Made by a program: the position numbers and the translations under genes. Below the pieces are notes generated by a model. That model did not search any database. It was not told the DNA's origin and saw nothing but the letters and a program-made list of their open reading frames with translations. DNA of 36,631 nt, from NCBI GenBank assembly GCA_042408595.1, contig JBHOQX010000070.1:1-36631 (forward strand). Direction: 5' to 3'. Numbering within the stretch: the first letter of the stretch is position 1; every line of letters begins with the position of its first letter. Shown here in pieces: positions 30,209 to 36,631 of the stretch. The DNA comes from JBHOQX01 sp042408595. Its GTDB lineage: Bacteria > Chloroflexota > Chloroflexia > Chloroflexales > Roseiflexaceae.

Positions 30209-31168
30209 TTACCAGAGGCTGCTCTCAGCGAAACGGCGACTCATCCGATTGGCGATCAGCAGCAACGCGAAGTTAATGACTGAATTGAACAGTCCGACCG
30301 CCGCGCTGTAGCCGTAGTCGGAGCCTAATATCCCCTTTCGGTAGACATAGGTCGATATGACATCAGCGGTCTCGTAGATTAACGGATTGTAGAGCAGTAT
30401 CGTTTTCTCATACCCCAGGCTCATGACTGTGCCGATGCGTAGGATCAGAAGGAGCATAATGGTGGGTATGATGCCAGGAATCGTGATATGCCAGATCTGG
30501 CGAAAACGCCCGGCGCCGTCCACCCGTGCGGCCTCGTAGAGCGCGGGGTCGATCATTGTAATTGCTGCCAGATACACGATCGAACCCCAGCCGACAGTTT
30601 GCCATATTCCCGATACGACGTAAATAAACCAGTACCACCGCGGATCTTGCAGGAACGCGATTGGAGCGACGCCGAAATTGGTAAGGATATTGTTGGCCAG
30701 GCCGTCTCTTGCAAGGAAGTCGATGACCATTCCCACTATCACCACAATTGAAACGAAGTGTGGCATGTATGTGATTGTTTGAACGGTGCGCTTAAATGAT
30801 TCGCTTGTGACTTCATTCAGCAGTAATGCTAAAATGATCGGTGCAGGAAAGCCGAGTACGATATCGAGCACGTTGATCGCCAGGGTATTACGCACTATGC
30901 GCCAGAAATAAGGTCCGTTGAAGAACTCGATAAAGTTCTCAAGGCCGACCCAGGGGCTGCCCCAGATGCCTCGCGAGGGCATGTAGTCTTTAAATGCGAT
31001 GATGGCACCATACATCGGAATATAGTGGAATACGATGTAATGGGCGATAACTGCCAATGCCATCAGGTAGACTGCCTTATTCCGGCGGAAGTCTCGAACA
31101 ATCAGCGATCCCAGCTGTGAGCGCCGAGATGGGGTCGGGAGCGAAACGGTTGTGCGTGCCATTTTCAT
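30209..31168 (-). CDS. Sugar ABC transporter permease, LplB/UgpA type
   Basis: A 319-residue permease with six helices and EAA loop ALYEAARVDGAGRFRQIWHITIPGIIP. The HYIPMYGAIIAFKDY and GYEKTILLYNPLIYETADVISTYVYRKGI segments are diagnostic of LplB/YtcO-type proteins, partners of LplC and of large Tat- or Sec-exported binding proteins for oligosaccharides. Start at 31168 (MKMARTT) follows GGAGGG at eight bases. AT-richer than the left half of the window. Confidence 0.94.
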   Translation of the reverse strand: MKMARTTVSLPTPSRRSQLGSLIVRDFRRNKAVYLMALAVIAHYIVFHYIPMYGAIIAFKDYMPSRGIWGSPWVGLENFIEFFNGPYFWRIVRNTLAINVLDIVLGFPAPIILALLLNEVTSESFKRTVQTITYMPHFVSIVVIVGMVIDFLARDGLANNILTNFGVAPIAFLQDPRWYWFIYVVSGIWQTVGWGSIVYLAAITMIDPALYEAARVDGAGRFRQIWHITIPGIIPTIMLLLILRIGTVMSLGYEKTILLYNPLIYETADVISTYVYRKGILGSDYGYSAAVGLFNSVINFALLLIANRMSRRFAESSLW

Positions 31169-31223
31169 GCGATATCCCTCCGCTGGTCCGGCCGCCGGCG
31201 CGCTGCGCTGGGCGCCGATAGGG

Positions 31224-31264
31224 GCCGATGCGATACAGCGCGGCCTGCGTCGTATCGCACCGGC
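31224..31264 (-). promoter_or_regulatory. Intercistronic stem-loop between the binding-protein and permease genes
   Basis: GCCG-a-TGCGATAC (31224-31236) pairs with GTATCGCA-c-CGGC (31252-31264): 12 pairs and one mismatch, 15-base loop, no T-run. Such hairpins after binding-protein genes often stabilise the 5' message and lower permease expression. Confidence 0.6.
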
Positions 31265-31276
31265 TGACACACGTTG

Positions 31277-32977
31277 TTATGGTCGTTTGTTGTATCTTTC
31301 AAGCGCCGCCTGCTGAATCTGAACCGCTTCGTCGATTCCCATTTCCTTGAGTTCATTGACGAAGCCATCCCAGCTATCCAGCGGCTGCGCGCCCGTCAAC
31401 ACCTTGGCGAACACTTCCTGGTAGCGGGTGTCGACATCGGTCATGATCTTGCCAAACCGCCGGCTTTCTTCCTGGGTCGGCGTGACAGGCGGCATCAGAC
31501 GCTCGTTGGTTGGCTGTGACCAGATCTGCACCGCCTCCCGCTGCTCCGGCAGGCTGCCATACTGCTCGCCATAGCGCTTGTCTTGCACAAAGGGACCGCC
31601 GAAGTTCGCCCGGCAATGCTGTGCCATCGCTTGCGCCACCGGCAGCCCCTGCGGGTTCTTCATCACCAGATCGGTATATTTGGGGTACCCGTTCACCATG
31701 GTATAGCTGAGCCCTTCGACGCCGAAGTTGAACAGCATGTGTCCGGCCTCGCTGTAGCCATAGTCGAGCCACTTGACGGTCTCGATCACATGCTTGTTCG
31801 CGGTTGTGATCGCCGCGCTGGTCGGGCCAGGATAGACGTTGTCGCGCTGGCCCAGGATGGGTTTGTCGCCGGGTTTCAGCGTGGGGTACGGGACGCCCAC
31901 CAGCTTGAAATTTGGATCTTTATCCCGCATCAGGCCCATGAATTTGCCGATCCCGCTGCCGGATCGCATGATCATCGAGCCGGACTGCCCGCCTGTCACT
32001 TTAGCATCGAAGGCCTTCTGATCCATGGTGACAACATCCGGATCGATGAGTTTGTCGTTGTACCATTGGACGATGGTCTTCAAGAACTCTTTATACTCCG
32101 GCTGCAGCGGCCCATAGTGCACCTTGCCGTTCACCTGATAGAAGCCGGTCGTGATTCCCCAGGCGCCGATAAAAGCATGCTCTCCGAACGCCCGCAGCAC
32201 AGTGGTGTCCAGCCACGGCGTGAAGGGCCACTCGTCGTCCTTGCCGTTGCCATTAAGATCTTTGCCCTTCAGCGAACGGAGCATCGTCTGCCATTCGTCG
32301 ATCGTCGTCGGCATGCTCAGGCCGGCTTTGTCGAGCCAGTCCTTGCGAACGACCGGCCCTGAGAAAACTAGCAGGAATGGGTCGCCGCGCAGGAACGGGA
32401 AGCAGTAGATGTCGCCTTCATCGGTAACGATCTGCTTCCTCCAATCGGGGTGCTCATCCAGCACGCGCTTGAGATTCGGGGCATGCTGGTCGATCAGGTC
32501 GTTGAGGCGGACGATCACACCGTCCCGCAGCGCTTTTGCCGGGCCGCCCGGGAACGTCAGCCAGTTTGTTTCGATGATAGCCGGGTACTTGCCTGAAGCG
32601 ATCATAAGGTTGAACTGCTCGTCCCGCTGCGCAGGATCGAGTGGCGGGTGCTGGAAATCGATATGGATGCCGGTGCGTTTTTCCAGCTCCCGATAACAGC
32701 TCATGTCGTTGTAGCTCTTCAGGGTGGCCGCTACGTTTCCGCTGATTCCGGTCCAGTAGGTGAGCGTGAGCGGCTCTTTCACGATTGGCAGCCCCTCGGC
32801 GGCCGGGGCGGTGGTGGCCGCCGGGGCAGTGGTGGCCGCCGGGGCGGTGGCAGGAGCGCCGGCCTGGCCGGGTGTGGGCGCCGGCGCAGCGGGCGTGCCA
32901 CATGCCGCCATGAGCATCGTTCCGGCGCCGATGCTCACCGATCGCAGAAAGTCGCGCCGGGTCCATGTGCGGGCCAT
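31277..32977 (-). CDS. Extracellular sugar-binding lipoprotein, LplA type, Tat-exported
   Basis: A 566-residue solute-binding protein. Residues 1-26 have a twin-arginine motif (RRDFLRS) and a lipobox with Cys26 (LMAACG), so it is probably Tat-exported and lipid-anchored. A low-complexity linker of three APAATT-type units (about 42-60) precedes the family 1 solute-binding domain (LTYWTGISGN..., KRTGIHIDF, WLDKAGLSMPTTIDEW, NGNGKDDEWPFTPW). NGNGKDDEWP is the calcium-binding-like loop seen in LplA/YtcQ proteins. It captures a sugar or oligosaccharide for the two permeases; ligand unknown. ATG at 32977 follows AGGAGGA. Confidence 0.94.
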   Translation of the reverse strand: MARTWTRRDFLRSVSIGAGTMLMAACGTPAAPAPTPGQAGAPATAPAATTAPAATTAPAAEGLPIVKEPLTLTYWTGISGNVAATLKSYNDMSCYRELEKRTGIHIDFQHPPLDPAQRDEQFNLMIASGKYPAIIETNWLTFPGGPAKALRDGVIVRLNDLIDQHAPNLKRVLDEHPDWRKQIVTDEGDIYCFPFLRGDPFLLVFSGPVVRKDWLDKAGLSMPTTIDEWQTMLRSLKGKDLNGNGKDDEWPFTPWLDTTVLRAFGEHAFIGAWGITTGFYQVNGKVHYGPLQPEYKEFLKTIVQWYNDKLIDPDVVTMDQKAFDAKVTGGQSGSMIMRSGSGIGKFMGLMRDKDPNFKLVGVPYPTLKPGDKPILGQRDNVYPGPTSAAITTANKHVIETVKWLDYGYSEAGHMLFNFGVEGLSYTMVNGYPKYTDLVMKNPQGLPVAQAMAQHCRANFGGPFVQDKRYGEQYGSLPEQREAVQIWSQPTNERLMPPVTPTQEESRRFGKIMTDVDTRYQEVFAKVLTGAQPLDSWDGFVNELKEMGIDEAVQIQQAALERYNKRP

Positions 32978-33113
32978 AAGGGTTCCTCCTTTGGAATTGG
33001 CTATACCCGTCAACACCAATGTTGGTTGGCGGCACTCCTGGCGGGCGTTCGCCGGGCGGCGTATCTGGCTGCTGGCGGCTCCGCGTGTGCGCTGTGGTGC
33101 TCCCATCGGCCGC

Positions 33114-33935
33114 TCAGACGTAGGCGCGATACGCTTCGCACACACGCGCAAGCACGACATCGCCCGGCATGTTCCAGATCGCCCGATTGAAAATTTCGAC
33201 TTCGATCGGGCCGTCGTAGCCCGCGGCATCCACGGCCCGGCGCAAACGGCGCACGTCGATCACGCCGTCGCCCATCATGCCGCGGCCGAGCAGCGGATCC
33301 GGCAGCGGAGTCAGCCAGTCATTCACATGCAATCCGACGATCCGCCCGCGCGCCCGCGCGATCTGGGCATCGATCTGTGGGTCCCACCACACATGGTAGA
33401 CATCGATGACGACGCCGACCGTCTGCGCCGGGAACTGCTCGGCGATCAGCAGCGCCTCGGCGAGGGTGACAATCACCGAGCGGTCGGCGGCGTACATGGG
33501 ATGCAGCGGCTCGATCCCGAGTCGGATGCCGCAGGCGCTGGCATCGTGCACGATCGCCGCGATGCCCTCGATGACCATCTGACGCGCGGCGCCGATGTCG
33601 CGTCCGACCAGCCCGCCACAGACCAGCACCAGCACGGGGGCGCCGAGCTCGGCAGCCTCGTGGATCGCCCGGCGATTGTCGTCGATCCGGGCAGCGCGCT
33701 CGGCGGCCGAGGCGGCGACGAACATGCCGCCGCGACACAGGCTCGATACCTTGAGCCCGGCATCGCGCACCAGACGTGCGCTCTGCTGCAGGCCGGCCTC
33801 GGCGACTTTGTGCCGCCACAGCCCGATCGCCGGGATGTGCGCGCGTGCGCACCCATCAACCGTTTCGGCCAGGCTCCACGGCTCAGTGGTGGCCTGGTTG
33901 AGGCTCAGGCGCGCAATGCCCGGGTCCGCTACCAT
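33114..33935 (-). CDS. Sugar phosphate isomerase/epimerase, xylose-isomerase-like TIM barrel
   Basis: A 273-residue AP-endonuclease-2 fold protein. Likely metal ligands: Glu in LGIEPLHP, Asp and His in VIDVYHVWWD, His in VGLHVNDW, and Glu in IEVEIFN near the end. Members isomerise or epimerise ketoses, keto-sugars or inositol derivatives. The start overlaps the stop of the DUF993 gene by seven bases and has GGAGG four bases upstream. In this operon it probably handles the product of the Gfo/Idh/MocA dehydrogenase or of the DUF993 enzyme; the exact reaction is unknown. Confidence 0.9.
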   Translation of the reverse strand: MVADPGIARLSLNQATTEPWSLAETVDGCARAHIPAIGLWRHKVAEAGLQQSARLVRDAGLKVSSLCRGGMFVAASAAERAARIDDNRRAIHEAAELGAPVLVLVCGGLVGRDIGAARQMVIEGIAAIVHDASACGIRLGIEPLHPMYAADRSVIVTLAEALLIAEQFPAQTVGVVIDVYHVWWDPQIDAQIARARGRIVGLHVNDWLTPLPDPLLGRGMMGDGVIDVRRLRRAVDAAGYDGPIEVEIFNRAIWNMPGDVVLARVCEAYRAYV

Positions 33936-35107
33936 GTCGCCTCCTGCTCCAGGCCCGCCAGCGCGAGCACGTGCCGCATGCGATGCGCGGCGCACACGGG
34001 ATCCCGCAGTACCCCGGCCTGCTCCGCATGCACAAACAGCTCCGCGAGATGCACGATCGACCGGGCGCTCTCCTGGCCGCCGAGCATGCGAAAATGGCGC
34101 TGATGGCCGTTGAGGTAGGCCAGAAACACGACCCCCGTCTTGTAAAAGCGCGTTGGGGATTGGAACATATGGCGCGCGAGCGGAAGGGTGGGGGCCAGAA
34201 GCGCCTCGTAACGGCCCAGATCGCCGGCATCGAGCGCATGCAGCGCCGCCGCTGCCACCGGCGCAATCGCATCGAAGATCCCGAGCAAGGCGTGGCTGTA
34301 CCCGCGCGCGTCACCCCGGATCAGCTCGACATAATGAAAGTCGTCACCGGTATAGACCTTGACATGGGGCGGCACGCGGCGGCGCAGGGCGATCTCGCGG
34401 TCTTTGTCCAGCAGCGATAGCTTGATACCGTCGATCGCCTGGGGATGCGCATGCATGAGTTGCACTACGGTGTCCATCGCAACGTCAAGATCGTGCGCCC
34501 CCCAGTAGCTGGCCAGCTCGGGATCGAACATCGCGCCGAGCCAGTGCAGGATCACGGGCTGCCGCACCTGCGACAGAATGCGATCATAGACCGCCAGATA
34601 ATCGTCTGCGGTCGAGGCGCAGGCGGCCAGCGCCCGACTGGCCATGAGGATGATCCGCCCCCCGATATGCTCTACGAAGGAGCACTGTGTCTCATAGGCG
34701 TCGATGATCTCCGCGAGCCGCCTGTCCGGACGGGGCGGCAGGTGGTCGGTCCCGGCGCCGCAGGCGATCGTGCCGCCCACGCTGCGCGCCTCGGCGACCG
34801 AGCGCCGGATCAACTCTTGCGCGGCCGGCCAGGTGAGCCCCATGCCGCGCTGGGCGGTGTCCATCGCCTCGGCGACGGCCAGCCCCATCGACCAGAGGTA
34901 GCGCCGATAGGCAAGCGTCGCCTCCCAGTCGATACACGCATCCGCGGTTGGATCGACCGTCCGTAACGGGTCGCAGACCACGTGGGCAGCGGCATAGGCG
35001 ACCCGGGCACGCCCCGGCGCGGCGGGCGGCGGTACCGGCTCGCGCCGGCCGGGCTGGTATGGCACCAGCGTGCCATCGGATCGCGGCAGCAGCAAGGTCA
35101 GCGCCAT
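33929..35107 (-). CDS. DUF993 family protein, dihydrodipicolinate-synthase-like TIM barrel
   Basis: A 392-residue protein of the DUF993 group, distantly related to class I aldolases of the DHDPS/NAL superfamily. GIKLSLLDKD (Lys229) occupies the position of the Schiff-base lysine strand; FVEHIGGRIILMASRALA and PVILHWLGAMFD are other conserved barrel strands. No reaction is established to my knowledge for this family; a retro-aldol or lyase step on a sugar acid is a reasonable guess. ATG at 35107 follows GGAGG. It is 11 bases after the dehydrogenase gene and overlaps the isomerase gene, so all three are coupled. Confidence 0.85.
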   Translation of the reverse strand: MALTLLLPRSDGTLVPYQPGRREPVPPPAAPGRARVAYAAAHVVCDPLRTVDPTADACIDWEATLAYRRYLWSMGLAVAEAMDTAQRGMGLTWPAAQELIRRSVAEARSVGGTIACGAGTDHLPPRPDRRLAEIIDAYETQCSFVEHIGGRIILMASRALAACASTADDYLAVYDRILSQVRQPVILHWLGAMFDPELASYWGAHDLDVAMDTVVQLMHAHPQAIDGIKLSLLDKDREIALRRRVPPHVKVYTGDDFHYVELIRGDARGYSHALLGIFDAIAPVAAAALHALDAGDLGRYEALLAPTLPLARHMFQSPTRFYKTGVVFLAYLNGHQRHFRMLGGQESARSIVHLAELFVHAEQAGVLRDPVCAAHRMRHVLALAGLEQEATW

Positions 35108-35118
35108 CGTGCCTCCAC

Positions 35119-36270
35119 CTATATCCGCAGCTCGGGGACATCGATCCAGCGCCGTTCTCGCCACGACTGCAACCCCAGTTCGGCGAGTTGCACCCCTTTG
35201 GCGCCTTCGAACAGATCGTGGGGAAACGGCGTATCACCGACGACATGGCGCAGGAACATCTCCCATTGCACCTTGAACGCGTTATCGAATGTCTGATTGT
35301 CGGGCACCTCCTGCCAATCTTTGCGGTAATCACGAACATCGGGGACGTCGGGGTTCCAGGATGCGCGTGGCGTATTCACGCGGTGCTGCGTCCAGCAGCG
35401 GTGCAGGCCGGCAACGGCGCTGCCTTCCGTTCCGTCGACCTGAAGGATGAGCAGATCATCGCGATACACGCGAACGGCCCATGAAGAGTTCATCTGGGCG
35501 ATGATGCCACCTTCTAGTTCGAATGTGGCATAAGCTGCATCTTCAGCCGTCGCGCGATAAGAAAACCCGTTCTCGTCCACGCGCTGCGGGATATGTGTCG
35601 CACCTATGCTCGAAACAGAACGCACAGGGGCGAAAATATTCTCTAAAAGATATCTCCAATGGCAGAACATATCCACGATAATTCCACCGCCATCCTCGTT
35701 CCGGTAGTTCCAGGATGGACGCTGTGGCGTCTGCCAGTCGCCTTCGAAAACCCAATAACCGAACTCGCCGCGAACCGCAAGAATATCCCCGAAGAAACCA
35801 CTATCTACCAGTCGCTTCAGCTTTAGCATACCGGGCAAAAAAAGTTTGTCTTGCACGACACCGTTCTTGACGCCGGCGTCGCGTGCGCGTCGTGCCAGGC
35901 GTAGCGCGGAATCCAGCGTGGCCGCCGCTGGCTTTTCACAATACACATGTTTCCCAGCGGATATAGCGGAAAGGACGCTCTCTTCGCGTCTTGATGTGCT
36001 TTGTGCGTCGAAATAGATAATATTGTCGGGATCTTCCAAACAATCGTCGATACGAGTGCTCCAGCGCTTAATATGATATGCTTTTGCGAGAGACTCTAAT
36101 TTCTCGGGATTTCTCCCAACCAGGACTGGCACCGGTACGACCCGGCTGCCGTCCGGCAGAAGCACCCCGCCTTGATCGCGTATTGCGACGATCGAACGCG
36201 CCAGATGATGATTCGTCCCCATCCTTCCAGTGACACCGTTCATGATGATGCCGATGGTACGTTGCGCCAT
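35119..36270 (-). CDS. Gfo/Idh/MocA family NAD(P)-dependent oxidoreductase
   Basis: A 383-residue dehydrogenase: Rossmann start IGIIMNGVTGRMGTNHHL, a conserved YFDAQST strand, catalytic-site CEKPAA (Lys-Pro of the EKP motif) and the C-terminal alpha/beta sheet domain with DGGGIIVDMFCHWRYLLE, where the His usually acts in catalysis. It oxidises a sugar or cyclitol hydroxyl, often at C3. It is the first gene of a six-gene operon and has AAGG seven bases before the ATG. Parts of the gene (about 35520-36100) are markedly AT-richer than the window average. Confidence 0.92.
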   Translation of the reverse strand: MAQRTIGIIMNGVTGRMGTNHHLARSIVAIRDQGGVLLPDGSRVVPVPVLVGRNPEKLESLAKAYHIKRWSTRIDDCLEDPDNIIYFDAQSTSRREESVLSAISAGKHVYCEKPAAATLDSALRLARRARDAGVKNGVVQDKLFLPGMLKLKRLVDSGFFGDILAVRGEFGYWVFEGDWQTPQRPSWNYRNEDGGGIIVDMFCHWRYLLENIFAPVRSVSSIGATHIPQRVDENGFSYRATAEDAAYATFELEGGIIAQMNSSWAVRVYRDDLLILQVDGTEGSAVAGLHRCWTQHRVNTPRASWNPDVPDVRDYRKDWQEVPDNQTFDNAFKVQWEMFLRHVVGDTPFPHDLFEGAKGVQLAELGLQSWRERRWIDVPELRI

Positions 36271-36364
36271 AGGTAGACCTTGCGGCCGCCTGCAGGAAAG
36301 CGAACGCCAGCGCCCCTCAGGCGACAGAACAAGCGGGCTGCATGACGTCGTGTCGGTGGATGTG

Positions 36365-36378
36365 AGAAAACGTTTTCT
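36365..36378 (-). promoter_or_regulatory. LacI-family type operator
   Basis: AGAAAACGTTTTCT is a perfect 14-base palindrome with the central CG typical of LacI/GalR operators. It lies just downstream of the predicted transcription start, a classic repression position. The regulator gene is not in the window. Confidence 0.75.
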
Positions 36379-36390
36379 AAGCTCGTGCTC

Positions 36391-36419
36391 ATCCTAGCAC
36401 CCAGGGTGCAGTTTGTCAA
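36391..36419 (-). promoter_or_regulatory. Sigma70 promoter of the sugar operon
   Basis: Minus-strand TTGACA (36414-36419), 17-base spacer, TAGGAT (36391-36396). It drives the genes from 36270 down to 29133, apparently as one transcript of about 7.2 kb. Confidence 0.8.
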
Positions 36420-36631
36420 CCCCCCATTTTCCGCCAGTCGTGTGACCACTATGTTCCTCATTGGGAAGGCTTATATTGAAGATCTCCTCCATATAGCCTG
36501 CTGCACAGCCATCTAAAGTGAGAGCCCGGCCTGGGTGATGCAACCTTGGATGACGTGCGGCTTATGCCGGAGGCGAGCCGTCGCCAAGCGCAACTCGTAG
36601 CGTAGCTGAGTCCGGTTCCGACACACGACGT
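36420..36631. other. No gene seen to the right edge
   Basis: About 210 bases without a supportable ORF, RNA or repeat. It may be the upstream region of a gene beyond the window. Confidence 0.4.

Noticed and set aside
36240..36461. 73-codon minus-strand frame over the sugar-operon promoter
   Set aside because: It overlaps the -10, -35 and operator and the start of the dehydrogenase gene, and has no ribosome-binding site or family.
36530..36631. Possible structured RNA or tRNA at the right edge
   Set aside because: Some GC-rich complementarity but no cloverleaf, no T-arm consensus and no terminator.

Overview
The window looks like chromosomal DNA from a high-GC member of the Chloroflexota. 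The strongest lineage hints are the paired ETGH-type repeats at the end of a secreted subtilase, tandem-GNAT acetyltransferases, an in-house RIO-type kinase, and spacers packed with several families of short palindromic or tandem repeats. This placement is inference; no rRNA or other phylogenetic marker is present. No tRNA, rRNA, CRISPR array, transposase or phage module was seen.

Layout, left: 1-6.6 kb carries cell-surface and housekeeping genes: the end of an SH3-domain protein, a LysM polysaccharide deacetylase, a NUDIX/PIG-L operon, a secreted subtilase and a PurD-like ATP-grasp protein that has lost key residues. A frameshifted RHS remnant (6.9-8.6 kb) follows. Between 8.8 and 13 kb lie three GNAT acetyltransferases and an OsmC-type peroxidase with a clear sigma70 promoter.

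Middle (13.1-18.6 kb): a leftward group with a drug/polysaccharide-type ABC exporter (permease and ATPase encoded 3 kb apart), a RIO kinase, the ribosome-assembly GTPase RsgA and several very small genes. Its head has a consensus promoter, a 41-codon leader ORF and four mutually exclusive RNA segments ending in a terminator, an arrangement that resembles transcription attenuation. From 18.6 to 24.7 kb come nth, a HAD phosphatase, an SH3 membrane protein, a zinc-ribbon membrane protein overlapping trpC, a rightward stressosome-like STAS sensor and nudC. Their spacers, and in places their coding ends, are made of repeat sequence.

Right: at 24.8-29.1 kb a cytoplasmic two-domain amidase/PGRP-like protein with three internal 75-residue repeats is followed by a CHAT-family (caspase-like) protease with an intact His-Cys dyad; this pair is the best candidate for an undescribed system. 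From 36.4 down to 29.1 kb runs a six-gene sugar catabolism/import operon (Gfo/Idh/MocA dehydrogenase, DUF993 aldolase-like protein, sugar isomerase, Tat lipoprotein binding protein, two permeases) behind a consensus promoter with a LacI-type operator. Its permease genes are visibly AT-richer than the neighbourhood, suggesting transfer.
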